A DNA stretch of 64,000 nt, taken from positions 281,852 to 345,851 of the forward strand of contig NZ_FXZH01000002.1 of assembly GCF_900169365.1 (NCBI RefSeq). The letters run 5' to 3'. Positions within the stretch are counted from its first letter, which is position 1. Each line of letters starts with the position of its first letter. The notes beneath the pieces are model-generated. The model made no database searches. It saw only the letters and a program-made list of their open reading frames with translations, and had not been told where the DNA came from. Position numbers and translations under genes: made by a program. The DNA comes from Brevibacterium sp. 239c (GTDB lineage: Bacteria > Actinomycetota > Actinomycetes > Actinomycetales > Brevibacteriaceae). Shown here piece by piece: positions 16,376-24,568 of this stretch.

Positions 16376-18082
16376 ATGAGAGGATCCGACTTGATCGATA
16401 CCGCCGCTGCCTGCACCCGTGACGAATTTCCCGGAGAGGATCTCGTCCTCGGCCTCGAACCTGCCACTTTGGAAGAGCTTATCGATGTGGCTCGGTTCCG
16501 GCGCCGCATCCGGCTGGCTCCCGAGATCGAGGCCCACTGTGCCAAATCACGAGCATGGCTCGATGACGTCATCGCTCGCATGCGCGCCGGTGAACCTGTC
16601 GAGGCGATCTACTCGGTCAATACCGGTTTCGGTTCGCTTGCCGGTCGACAGGCCTTCCCCTCGGCAGATGATGCTGCCGAGCTCTCCAGACGCCTCATTC
16701 TGGCGGATGCCTCAGGCGTGGGGCGGGTCGTCGATGAAGAGGTTGTGAGGGCGACTATGTTCATCCGGGTCGTCTCCCTCACGCAGGGGTACTCGGCGAT
16801 CCAGTGGGCACTCGTTGAGGGCCTCGTCGCCATGCTCAATGCCGATGTGTGGCCAGCCGTTCCCGAATACGGCTCGCTCGGAGCCTCGGGCGACCTCATT
16901 CCGCTGGCCCATATCGCACTCGTGCTCACTACCGCCCCTGACGGCAGCGACGAACCTGAGAATTCCGGGGAAGCGATCGTCGACGGCCGGATTGTGTCGG
17001 GACATGAGGCGATGTCCATGGCCGGACTCAAACGCATCCCCGTCGGCGCGAAGGACGGTCTCGCCCTCCTCAACGGCACGTCGTTCTCGCTCGCCCAGGC
17101 CGCACTCGCTGTTTGGGACGTGCAGGGCGCACTGCATACCGCTGAGGTAACAGCTTGCATGTCGATCGAAGCGCTGTTGGGATTCGGCGATGCCTTCATC
17201 TCCGAGCTTCATGAAGCTCGCGGCCAGAAGGGGCAAATCGAGGTCGCCGAGCGCATGCGCGAATACATGCACGACTCGCATCTGACGACGGGGGACAGAG
17301 ACAATGACCCCCAGCGTCAACCGCCCCAGGACGCCTACTCCCTTCGGTGCGTGCCCCAAGTGTTCGGTCCGATTGCCGACACTCTCGACTTCGCGTTCGG
17401 GATCATCGAGCGGGAGATCAATGCAGCCACGGACAACCCGCTGGTGTTCCCGGATCTCAACCGTGATCTAAAAGCCGTCTCGGGCGGAAACTTCCACGCT
17501 GAATACGTTGCCTTCGCCGCGGACTTCCTCTCCATCGCAGCCACCGAGATCGGCAACATCACCGAACGTCGCATCTTCCGGCTCGATGACGGCACTCTCA
17601 ACCGAGGCCTGCCGGACATGCTCGTCGACTCCGAACAGGTAGGACTCGACTGCGGTTTCATGCTCCCGCAATATCTGGCCGCCGCTCTTGTCTCCGACTG
17701 CAAGACCTTGGCACATCCTGATTCCGTGGACTCGATCCCCACCTCGGCGAATCAGGAGGACCACGTGTCTATGGCGAACAACGCCGGACGGCACCTGCGG
17801 CAAATCGTGGCCAACGTCGAAGTCGTCGTCGGCGTCGAACTTCTCATGTCGGTGCAGGCACTCGAACTGCGGGTGCAGGCAGGACGGCCCGATGGCACTC
17901 CGGTGTCTGAATCAGAATTGTCGGCGACAGCACGGAATGTCTCGGCGATGCTGCGGTCGACCTCGGACAAGCAGGGGAAGACCATCGCCCACCTGACCCG
18001 CGACGTCGTTCTTTACCCGCAGGTGCGCACGGCAGCGGAGCTGGTCAAGCAGCGCGCAGTATTGACGGCAGCTCGCGGCTGA
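16376..18082 (+). CDS. Aromatic amino acid ammonia-lyase (HAL/PAL/TAL family, MIO type) with unusual selectivity residues
   Basis: About 568 residues. Catalytic Tyr79 lies in YSVNTGFG, and the MIO cofactor triad Ala170-Ser171-Gly172 in SLGASGDLIPLAH. Downstream are QDAYSLRCVPQ and TSANQEDHVSM. It removes ammonia from an aromatic or related amino acid to give an acrylate. The substrate-selectivity pair, Ser-His in histidine lyases, Phe-Leu in PAL and His-Leu in TAL, is Ala110-Asp111 here, so the substrate cannot be read off by homology. The start is uncertain: ATG 16376 has no ribosome site, whereas TTG 16391 has AGAGGA seven bases upstream. It follows the P450 by 77 bases. Confidence 0.9.
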   Translation: MRGSDLIDTAAACTRDEFPGEDLVLGLEPATLEELIDVARFRRRIRLAPEIEAHCAKSRAWLDDVIARMRAGEPVEAIYSVNTGFGSLAGRQAFPSADDAAELSRRLILADASGVGRVVDEEVVRATMFIRVVSLTQGYSAIQWALVEGLVAMLNADVWPAVPEYGSLGASGDLIPLAHIALVLTTAPDGSDEPENSGEAIVDGRIVSGHEAMSMAGLKRIPVGAKDGLALLNGTSFSLAQAALAVWDVQGALHTAEVTACMSIEALLGFGDAFISELHEARGQKGQIEVAERMREYMHDSHLTTGDRDNDPQRQPPQDAYSLRCVPQVFGPIADTLDFAFGIIEREINAATDNPLVFPDLNRDLKAVSGGNFHAEYVAFAADFLSIAATEIGNITERRIFRLDDGTLNRGLPDMLVDSEQVGLDCGFMLPQYLAAALVSDCKTLAHPDSVDSIPTSANQEDHVSMANNAGRHLRQIVANVEVVVGVELLMSVQALELRVQAGRPDGTPVSESELSATARNVSAMLRSTSDKQGKTIAHLTRDVVLYPQVRTAAELVKQRAVLTAARG

Positions 18083-18094
18083 GATTCCCGGTGC

Positions 18095-18127
18095 CCGGTG
18101 ACAGTTGCCGACTGCAACTGTCACCGG
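18095..18127. terminator. 14-bp hairpin between convergent genes
   Basis: CCGGTGACAGTTGC (18095-18108), loop CGACT, then its exact reverse complement (18114-18127). It lies between the ends of the ammonia-lyase (+) and the reductase (-) genes and can end transcription in both directions. Confidence 0.75.
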
Positions 18128-18158
18128 ACCCTACTCTGTAGAATTCCGAATCGACGCC

Positions 18159-19277
18159 TCAGAGGTCCAAGGCGATGCGCTTCCCACAGGCTCGGGAGAC
18201 ACAGATCATCATCGTCTCCTGCGCCGCGTGCTCTTCATCCGAGAGCACGGAGTCCCGGTGGTCGGCGCGTCCGTCGAGAATGGCGGTCTCACAAGTGCCG
18301 CAGGTGCCCTTCTGACAGGAACTCAGGGTGTGCACACCGGCTCGGTTAAGGGCGTCGATGATTGTGCATTCGCTCGGCACCTCGACCTCGGAACCGTCCC
18401 CGAGCTCAACGATGAAGGCCTCATCTATTCCTACGGACTCCGTGCCGGTCGCTCCGTTGGTGGCTGAATCCGATCTGGAAACGCTCGACGCGGCACTGCT
18501 GAGACCTGAACCCACCTGCGTCGAAGCACCCGCCTCGTTGTCTTCGTCGAAAGCCTCGCTGATCACGGAAATGCTCGGGTGCTGTTCGAACCCGACTTCG
18601 AGGGCTCGCATCAGGGGCACCGGGCCGCAGGTAAACACAGTGGTCGGCTCGTTCCTTGAGGAAGCCCAATCCTCCACCGCGGATACGACATCTGGTCGTC
18701 CGGCTGCCTCGGTGATGTGGACCGTCACACGACTCGAATCGAATTCTGTAACAAGGTCATCAGCGAAAGCCATCGATTCCTGCTGACGGCCGACGTAGAG
18801 CAGATGCCAGTCCCGACCTGACGAAGCGGCTGCGGAGATCATCGCGGTCAGTGGGGTGATGCCGATGCCGCCGGCGACGAAGTACGCCGGGCCGGTGCCG
18901 CCGTAGCCAAAGGTGTCGCGGGGACCACGGATGAGCAGAGACGTGCACGAATCGAGATTCTCGTGCAGCCAGGCGGACGCGCCGCGGCCGTGGCGTTCCC
19001 GTAGCACAGCGACCCGCAGGCGATTGGCTGCGCCCGCCAGTAGCGAGTAATGACGGATCGCAGGGCCGTCGGGTAGGGGAACTGCGACCTCGACATGTGA
19101 GCCTGGAACGGAAGCTGGGGCCACTTCGCCGGGGATGAGATCGATGCCGAGCACCTCGGAAGCGAGCGTTCGAATGCGGTCGACCGGCACAGGGCGAAAC
19201 CCCTGGCGGATGAGCATATCGAGGTCGATGCCGTCGAAATCACCGATTGCCGGGCTGCCGAGTAGGGTCACCGTCAT
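18159..19277 (-). CDS. FMN- and [2Fe-2S]-containing oxidoreductase (phthalate dioxygenase reductase/VanB type)
   Basis: A 372-residue electron-transfer protein. Order of domains: flavin barrel with RHYSLL (about residues 75-80), NAD domain with AGGIGITPL and FTCGPVPLM, then a C-terminal plant-type ferredoxin with Cys ligands in CQKGTCGTC and a fourth Cys in MMICVSR. Before the ferredoxin is an unusually long Ser/Thr/Gly/Ala-rich linker of roughly 45 residues. It is the likely NAD(P)H-driven partner of the CYP199-like P450, convergent with the lyase and divergent from the symporter. Such reductases also serve Rieske oxygenases, but none is nearby. Confidence 0.9.
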   Translation of the reverse strand: MTVTLLGSPAIGDFDGIDLDMLIRQGFRPVPVDRIRTLASEVLGIDLIPGEVAPASVPGSHVEVAVPLPDGPAIRHYSLLAGAANRLRVAVLRERHGRGASAWLHENLDSCTSLLIRGPRDTFGYGGTGPAYFVAGGIGITPLTAMISAAASSGRDWHLLYVGRQQESMAFADDLVTEFDSSRVTVHITEAAGRPDVVSAVEDWASSRNEPTTVFTCGPVPLMRALEVGFEQHPSISVISEAFDEDNEAGASTQVGSGLSSAASSVSRSDSATNGATGTESVGIDEAFIVELGDGSEVEVPSECTIIDALNRAGVHTLSSCQKGTCGTCETAILDGRADHRDSVLSDEEHAAQETMMICVSRACGKRIALDL

Positions 19278-19369
19278 TGGTCCTCCAGACTTCAGGGCCT
19301 TTCAGCTTTGTCGCTTGGGCCATGTACAAGACACCAGTGTGGACAGGTTAAAGAGAGACCCGCGATCTC

Positions 19370-19390
19370 AATTCTCACGTGCCGGGAATC
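19370..19390. promoter_or_regulatory. Candidate IclR operator, copy 2 (between reductase and symporter)
   Basis: AATTCTCACGTG followed by CCGGGAATC; its reverse complement matches 14889-14909 at 19 of 21 positions. It is 93 bases before the reductase start (-) and about 127 before the symporter start (+), so one bound protein could act on both promoters. Confidence 0.7.
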
Positions 19391-19516
19391 ATGGTTGTCT
19401 CGATCACTGTGGTCGCAGAAGAGTAGCCGTCAACCGTCAGCGGTGAATGCGGCGACGCAAAGGAGCCTCCGCCTCTCTGCTCACGGTGACAAAACTGTCT
19501 GCGGAAGGAAACAACG

Positions 19517-21067
19517 ATGTCTCCCTTTTGGCTCATGGGCGCGCTCGCCGCCTACTTTCTCATACTTCTCGGTGTCTCCTTGTATAAGAGGCGCACCGGC
19601 AATGAAAACGATTATTTCCTCGGTGGGAATACGATGCCCGCTTGGATGCTGGCGATGGCGTTCGTCGCCACCTGGTACGGCGGCAACTCGGCGCTCATCT
19701 CCGTCGACGCGGCGAACACCGAGGGGATGGGTTCGTGGTGGGTCCTTGGCGGACCCACTGTAATCGCTGTTATCGCACTCTTCTTCCTCGGGCCGATCAT
19801 CCGTCGTGCGGGAATGCTGTCCCAAGATGGGATCATGACTGCACGGTACAACAAGGTGGCGGGGACTGTGCTCTCCATCGTCACCGCGATCTACCTGATC
19901 GTGTGGGGTGCGAGTCAGATGGTGGCCCTTGGCCTGTTCTTCATGGTGTTTTTCGAGATCAGCTTCATCTGGGGAGTCGCCATTGCCATTGCGTTCTCGC
20001 TCGCTTACGCGATGATCGGTGGATTCCGGGCCGTCGTGCTTACTGAGACAGCACAATTCGGATTCTTCATGCTCGGACTCATCGTCACCTTCGTGGGTGC
20101 CGTTATCGTCTCAGGTGGTCCAGATGCGATTATCCAGACGATCGAAACGAAGCGTGATGCGGCATTTCTCAACCTTTGGGAGGGCTTCGGCCCGAACCTC
20201 GGGTACGTCATCGCCTTCGGTCTGGCATTCACGATTGACCCGGCGGCTTGGCAGCGTCTGCAGGCGACGAAATCCCCAAAGGAAGCGAGAAGCGTCACGG
20301 TACATGCGATGGTGTACTTTCTTCCGCTGTATTTCCTCGTTGTCTTTGCCGGCATCGCTTCGATCGCCGCATTCAATGAACCGCCTGAGCAGGGGGTCGT
20401 TGCCACGCTGGCCACCAGCCACTTCCTACCGATCTTCGGAGTTCTGGTCTTTATTGGCATCGCCGCAGCGATCATGTCTACGATCTGCACCACTCTCAAC
20501 TTGTCCTCGCTTTACCTCACCGAGCTGACGACGAAGGCTTTGCACCGCGATATCGAGGACAAGCAGAAGGTGTGGATCGCTCGGGGCGCAACATTGGTTG
20601 CGGCGATCGTCGGCTTCGTCGTCGCTGTCCAGCTGCCGAGCGCGCTGACTCTGCTGGCTCTTGCTTCCGAGATGCTGGCGGCTGGCGTCTTCTTCCCACT
20701 TGTTCTCGGGTTTTTCTGGCGCCGTGCGAACTCGGCCGGAGCTATTGCCTCGATCATCGGCGGCGGGGGATTCATCCTCTATGGGTTCCTTATCGAACTC
20801 GGCATCCCTCTGCCGTCTTTCTGGGGTGAAGGATCGGTGACCAGGGTGCTCATCGGTTTGGGCGCAAGCCTAGTCCTCTATGTAGGAGTGTCGCTGTTGA
20901 CCCCGGCCGAATTCGCGAAAGCTGATGCCTTCGTTAACCGGAGCCGGAAGACTCTAGTTCGCTCGACGATTGGAGGAACTGATCCCAACGGCGCGGGGCG
21001 GGGAGGAACGAACGGAAACGGAAGAGAACCCGAGGCCGACGAACTTGATGCCGTGAATAACAACTGA
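19517..21067 (+). CDS. Sodium:solute symporter (SSS family)
   Basis: A 516-residue membrane protein with about 13 hydrophobic segments. SSS features include YFLGGNTMPAWMLAMAFVAT near the N terminus, IYLIVWGASQMVALGLFF in the middle and FTIDPAAWQRLQATKSPKEA, a conserved cytoplasmic loop. The tail is a Gly/Asn/Arg-rich soluble segment. GGAAGGAAAC precedes the ATG. It shares an operator-like site with the P450 operon and is therefore the likely importer of the substrate handled by the ammonia-lyase and P450. Confidence 0.9.
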   Translation: MSPFWLMGALAAYFLILLGVSLYKRRTGNENDYFLGGNTMPAWMLAMAFVATWYGGNSALISVDAANTEGMGSWWVLGGPTVIAVIALFFLGPIIRRAGMLSQDGIMTARYNKVAGTVLSIVTAIYLIVWGASQMVALGLFFMVFFEISFIWGVAIAIAFSLAYAMIGGFRAVVLTETAQFGFFMLGLIVTFVGAVIVSGGPDAIIQTIETKRDAAFLNLWEGFGPNLGYVIAFGLAFTIDPAAWQRLQATKSPKEARSVTVHAMVYFLPLYFLVVFAGIASIAAFNEPPEQGVVATLATSHFLPIFGVLVFIGIAAAIMSTICTTLNLSSLYLTELTTKALHRDIEDKQKVWIARGATLVAAIVGFVVAVQLPSALTLLALASEMLAAGVFFPLVLGFFWRRANSAGAIASIIGGGGFILYGFLIELGIPLPSFWGEGSVTRVLIGLGASLVLYVGVSLLTPAEFAKADAFVNRSRKTLVRSTIGGTDPNGAGRGGTNGNGREPEADELDAVNNN

Positions 21068-21093
21068 TTGCATTCGTCTCACTCTGGTGTGAT

Positions 21094-21124
21094 CGGGCCC
21101 GATCGGTTCTTCTGGTCGGGCCCG
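21094..21124. terminator. GC-rich hairpin after the symporter gene
   Basis: CGGGCCCGA (21094-21102) and TCGGGCCCG (21116-21124) are exact reverse complements around a 13-base loop, 27 bases after the symporter stop. No long T-run follows. Confidence 0.55.
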
Positions 21125-21165
21125 TACTCTGGCCGGAACCACCTCGGCGGTCATAGGGTTGGGGC

Positions 21166-22017
21166 ATGTCTACCTCAGAGCACAGCTCAGCGATTCCGAC
21201 CCTTGAACTCAACGACGGCGCGAGCATCCCTCAGCTCGGCCTCGGCACCTACGCCATGCATGATGCCGAGGGAGTCGGCGCGATCATCGCCGGCATCGAC
21301 AACGGCTACCGTCTGCTCGACACTGCGGTCAACTACGAGAACGAGCGCGAGGTCGGCCAGGCCGTCATCGACTCCAAAGTCGGTCGCGATGAACTCTTCA
21401 TCACCAGCAAGATTCCGGGCCGACACCACGGTTTCGACGAAGCCATCGCCAGCACCGAGGAATCCCTAGCTAGGCTCGAACTCGAGCGTCTCGACCTGCA
21501 CCTCATCCACTGGCCCAACCCGAGTGTGGGCAAGTACGTCGACACCTGGCGCGGCCTCATCGAGCTGCGCGAGCGCGGACTGGTGACCTCGATCGGAGTC
21601 TCGAACTTCACCGAGGCGATGCTGCAGGAGCTCATCGACGAAACCGGAGTCACCCCGGCGGTGAACCAGATCGAACTCCACCCCTATTTCCCGCAGAGCA
21701 AGCTCATCGACTTCCACAAATCCATCGGCGTCCAGACCGAATCCTGGTCACCGCTGTATCGCGACCAAGGACTGTTCGATGAGGCTCCCATCGCCGAGGC
21801 GGCGGCTGCTCACGGGGTCGAACCGGCCCAGGTTGTCCTCCGCTGGCACCTCGAGGTGGGCAGCCTGCCGATCCCGAAGTCCGCGACGCCTGAGAGGCAG
21901 AAGCTCAACGCCGACATCTTCGGCTTCGAACTCACCCCCGCCGAGGTGGCCGCCATCTCCGGTCTCGAGCGCGGCCGGATGAAGGACCGTGACCCCCTGA
22001 GTCACGAAGAGATGTGA
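21166..22017 (+). CDS. Aldo/keto reductase
   Basis: A 283-residue NADPH-dependent reductase of the short AKR type (AKR5-like 2,5-diketogluconate reductase group). The motifs are GTYAM, the catalytic Asp/Tyr in LDTAVNYENE, Lys in FITSKIPG, His in LIHWPNP, then SIGVSNFTE and IPKSATPER for the cofactor phosphate. It reduces aldehydes or ketones in the cytosol. It follows the symporter terminator, has its own GGGTTGGGG site and is probably independent of the upstream cluster. Substrate unknown. Confidence 0.9.
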   Translation: MSTSEHSSAIPTLELNDGASIPQLGLGTYAMHDAEGVGAIIAGIDNGYRLLDTAVNYENEREVGQAVIDSKVGRDELFITSKIPGRHHGFDEAIASTEESLARLELERLDLHLIHWPNPSVGKYVDTWRGLIELRERGLVTSIGVSNFTEAMLQELIDETGVTPAVNQIELHPYFPQSKLIDFHKSIGVQTESWSPLYRDQGLFDEAPIAEAAAAHGVEPAQVVLRWHLEVGSLPIPKSATPERQKLNADIFGFELTPAEVAAISGLERGRMKDRDPLSHEEM

Positions 22018-22046
22018 GACCTCAGAGCTGACCGGCGGCCGTGGTT

Positions 22047-22094
22047 CCTGCCGACCTGTGCCCGTCCCTGCCGACCTGTGTCCGTCCCTGCCGA
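22047..22094. repeat. 20-bp tandem repeat, about 2.4 copies
   Basis: CCTGCCGACCTGTGCCCGTC (22047-22066) is followed by a copy with one change (22067-22086) and the first eight bases of a third. It lies between the convergent aldo/keto reductase and TetR genes. Confidence 0.75.
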
Positions 22095-22109
22095 GTAACC
22101 GCCGACTGG

Positions 22110-22760
22110 TCACGCGGAGGGGAGGACCTCGTGCAGACCCATGGTGCTCGGTCGCGGCAGAGGAGACTGGGGGCGCGCGGCATCGGTGGCGAAGATGCGC
22201 AGCAGGTAGGCGACGAGCCGTCGTGAGAGATCGGGGGCGTGCTCTTCCGGTGCTTGGCTGAGGCCGCCATTGGCGAGCAGAATCATCGTGATGTCGCTGG
22301 GAGCGAAGTCGGGGCGGAGCTGTCCGCAGTTCTGAGCGCGACGGACGATCTGTGCGAATCCCGCCTCAGCTTCCGTGCGCTTACCTGCGATGTCGACTCC
22401 GTCGGCGGCCGCGGAGAGGAACGCCTGAGTGAAACCGCGGTCCTCGATCTGCATTCGGCACACCACCTCGATGAGGGTGCAGAAGCCATGCCAAGGATCG
22501 GGGTCGGCGATCGCTTCTTCGAGGACGGATTCGCAGCGGTCGAACTGAGTGGCGAAGACCTCAGCGATGAGTGCCTGACGGTCGCCGAAACGACGGAACA
22601 GTGTCGCCGCTCCAACCTCTGCGCGACGAGCGATCGCTGTCATAGGCACGTCGATACCGCGCTCCGTAAAGAGCTCGTGGGCGGCGGTGATGATGCGATC
22701 GCGGTTGCGGGCGGCATCCGAGCGCAGCCTTGAGCGGTCGATCTGAGTGGGTTCGGCCAT
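22110..22760 (-). CDS. TetR-family transcriptional regulator
   Basis: About 216 residues. The N-terminal HTH is RDRIITAAHELFTERG, MTAIARRAEVGAATLFRRF; the C-terminal part is a TetR_C-like ligand domain. The start at ATG 22760 is preferred over GTG 22772 because the latter has GGAA touching it with no spacing. It is divergent from the ketopantoate-reductase-like gene, and the CGGAA-n6-TTCCG dyad at 22784-22799 between them is a natural operator. Ligand unknown. Confidence 0.88.
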   Translation of the reverse strand: MAEPTQIDRSRLRSDAARNRDRIITAAHELFTERGIDVPMTAIARRAEVGAATLFRRFGDRQALIAEVFATQFDRCESVLEEAIADPDPWHGFCTLIEVVCRMQIEDRGFTQAFLSAAADGVDIAGKRTEAEAGFAQIVRRAQNCGQLRPDFAPSDITMILLANGGLSQAPEEHAPDLSRRLVAYLLRIFATDAARPQSPLPRPSTMGLHEVLPSA

Positions 22761-22783
22761 ATCTTCTCTCACTTCCAGAAATA

Positions 22784-22799
22784 CGGAATGTCTCTTCCG
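22784..22799. promoter_or_regulatory. Candidate TetR operator
   Basis: CGGAA and TTCCG form perfect arms around TGTCTC in the divergent region between the TetR gene (-) and the reductase-like gene (+). Another CTTCCG occurs about 30 bases further on. Confidence 0.45.
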
Positions 22800-22883
22800 C
22801 TTTCCTGCTTAGTCTAAGTGAAAAGCACCTTCCGTTTCAGGGAGGTTGAGTCACTGTCCGGCGCACTGCCGGAGAAGAGAGGG

Positions 22884-23837
22884 ATGCAGATGAAGATTCT
22901 CATGTTCGGGCGCGGAGTGATCGCGACGCAGTACGGCTGGGCGCTGGAGAGGGCTGGCCACGATGTTGACTTCTATGTCCGTCCCGGCCGATCGGCCGAC
23001 TTCGGTCCCTACGTTGACCTCGAGATCAGAGATGGGCGACAGCGACGGGTCAATCGGCAGGTCAGGCAACGCTGGGCCATTACGATGCGCGAGGAGCTCA
23101 GCGCTGACAACGATTACGACCTCGTCATCCTCAGCGTCAATCACGACCAGCTGGCCGGCGCGGTTGAGTTCCTCGCCCCGCGCCTCGGGGATGCGACCCT
23201 ACTCGTCTTCAACAACATCTGGGTCGAGCCCACACAGGCGGTAGCCGGCATTCCGCGGGATCAGATCGTGTGGGGATTCCCTGGAGCCGGTGGTGGGTAC
23301 TACGGCAGCACTCTGCGCGGCGGCATGGTCAAGAGTGTCTTCCTTGGCCTCATCGATTCCGACGTACCCTCGGAGCGACACAAGGCGGTGCGGAGGCTCT
23401 TCGCCGGTGCCGGCTTCTCGATCTCAGATGTAGCGGACTTCAGGAGTTGGCTGTGGTTCCACTTCATCCTCGACGCCGCCATCATGGTCGGAATCCTCCG
23501 CATGGGCGGCTTCAGTCAATACGCACGATCGCGTTCGGCCATCAAGGAGTCGGTGCTCCAGATTCGCGAGATGATCGCCGTCCTCGAAGCGAAGGGTGGG
23601 ACTCCGCGGCTGGGAGCAACCGCCATGCGCCGACTGCCGGCCGGACTCATCGCCTTCGGCTTACAGAAGGTGCTCGGCGGGAACAATGACTTCAGCTATC
23701 TCATGGAGCAGGTGATAGACAGCGGGCACGGCAGCTACGACATGACGAGCATCTATCCCCGTGACGTTCTCAGAGACGCCAGGCGGCTAGGAGTCTCGGT
23801 GCCGCGTTTGACCGCTCTGGAGCCCGTGTTCAAGTGA
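22884..23837 (+). CDS. Ketopantoate reductase (ApbA/PanE) family protein
   Basis: About 317 residues. The N terminus MKILMFGRGVIATQYGWAL is the NADP Rossmann motif of the family, followed by DLVILSVNHDQL and FNNIWVEP, and a helical C-terminal domain. It lies next to a TetR gene rather than pantothenate genes, so a role in 2-oxo acid or related ketone reduction is as likely as pantothenate synthesis. Starts at 22884 (GGAGAAG upstream) and 22890 (GAGAGGG upstream) are both plausible. Its last 51 bases overlap the convergent TetR gene. Confidence 0.8.
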   Translation: MQMKILMFGRGVIATQYGWALERAGHDVDFYVRPGRSADFGPYVDLEIRDGRQRRVNRQVRQRWAITMREELSADNDYDLVILSVNHDQLAGAVEFLAPRLGDATLLVFNNIWVEPTQAVAGIPRDQIVWGFPGAGGGYYGSTLRGGMVKSVFLGLIDSDVPSERHKAVRRLFAGAGFSISDVADFRSWLWFHFILDAAIMVGILRMGGFSQYARSRSAIKESVLQIREMIAVLEAKGGTPRLGATAMRRLPAGLIAFGLQKVLGGNNDFSYLMEQVIDSGHGSYDMTSIYPRDVLRDARRLGVSVPRLTALEPVFK

Positions 23838-24431
23838 CTGCGGTCTGACAGAGACCCTGACGAAGTCCTTCATGAGGTGCAGCGCCGTCGTTCGGGATAT
23901 GAGCGGATCCCGAGCGGCGATGCGATAGCCCAGATAGTCCTCCATCGACATCAGGGTCATCGCAATGTCTCGTGCTTCCTGCTGCAGGTCGAAGTCGCCC
24001 GCGCGAGCGCCCGCCGCAAGGAGGGACTCGTAGAGACCGACTTGGCGATGGTAGATGGCTTGAACATCGGAACGGTTCTTGAGATCGAAGCCCGCATCGA
24101 GAATTGCCATCCAGATGACTCGCCATTCAGCGTCCTCGGGGCCTGTTGGCAATCCGGCCTCGATCACGGCTACCAGCTTCTTCTCGTGTTCGGCGATCGT
24201 GTCGATGAGCGTGAGGCGGTCTTCGTAGAAGCGGACGTTTGAACGCGCCGCGAGTTCGGCGGTGAGACTCTCGATGTCGGAGTAGTAGTACCTGATCGCA
24301 TTGGAGGTCACGCCGAGCCTGTCTGCCACCTGGGCGAGGCTCAGCTGTGCAAGATCCGTCTCCCCGACGAGTGAGATCGCTGCCCGGAGGATATCCTCCC
24401 GACGTTGCGCTTGAGTGATAGGCCGCGCCAT
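23787..24431 (-). CDS. TetR-family transcriptional regulator
   Basis: A 214-residue regulator. The HTH reads RREDILRAAISLVGE, LSLAQVADRLGVTSNAIRYYYSD; the C-terminal domain resembles BetI/TetR_C_6 types. It is divergent from the DmpA-type peptidase and its permease, with a perfect 8-bp dyad in the promoter of that pair, so it probably controls them. The 3' end overlaps the convergent ApbA-like gene by 51 bases. Confidence 0.88.
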   Translation of the reverse strand: MARPITQAQRREDILRAAISLVGETDLAQLSLAQVADRLGVTSNAIRYYYSDIESLTAELAARSNVRFYEDRLTLIDTIAEHEKKLVAVIEAGLPTGPEDAEWRVIWMAILDAGFDLKNRSDVQAIYHRQVGLYESLLAAGARAGDFDLQQEARDIAMTLMSMEDYLGYRIAARDPLISRTTALHLMKDFVRVSVRPQSLEHGLQSGQTRHRDS

Positions 24432-24532
24432 TGTGCCTCCCCGCTCTCCTCGTTCGGCTGCTGAGTCTCCAGGTTACCGACTGCGCAATGAAATTCCGGT
24501 CGAGGGGTTGTGCTCCACGCCATATTCAGCCA

Positions 24533-24555
24533 TTATTTTCACAATAGGAAAATAA
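24533..24555. promoter_or_regulatory. Candidate TetR operator before the peptidase gene
   Basis: TTATTTTC (24533-24540) and GAAAATAA (24548-24555) form perfect 8-bp arms with a 7-base spacer. The right arm ends next to the ribosome site (TGGAGGA) of the peptidase, so a bound repressor would block transcription or initiation. The AT-rich dyad stands out strongly from the surrounding GC-rich DNA. Confidence 0.65.
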
Positions 24556-24568
24556 CTGGAGGATAATT

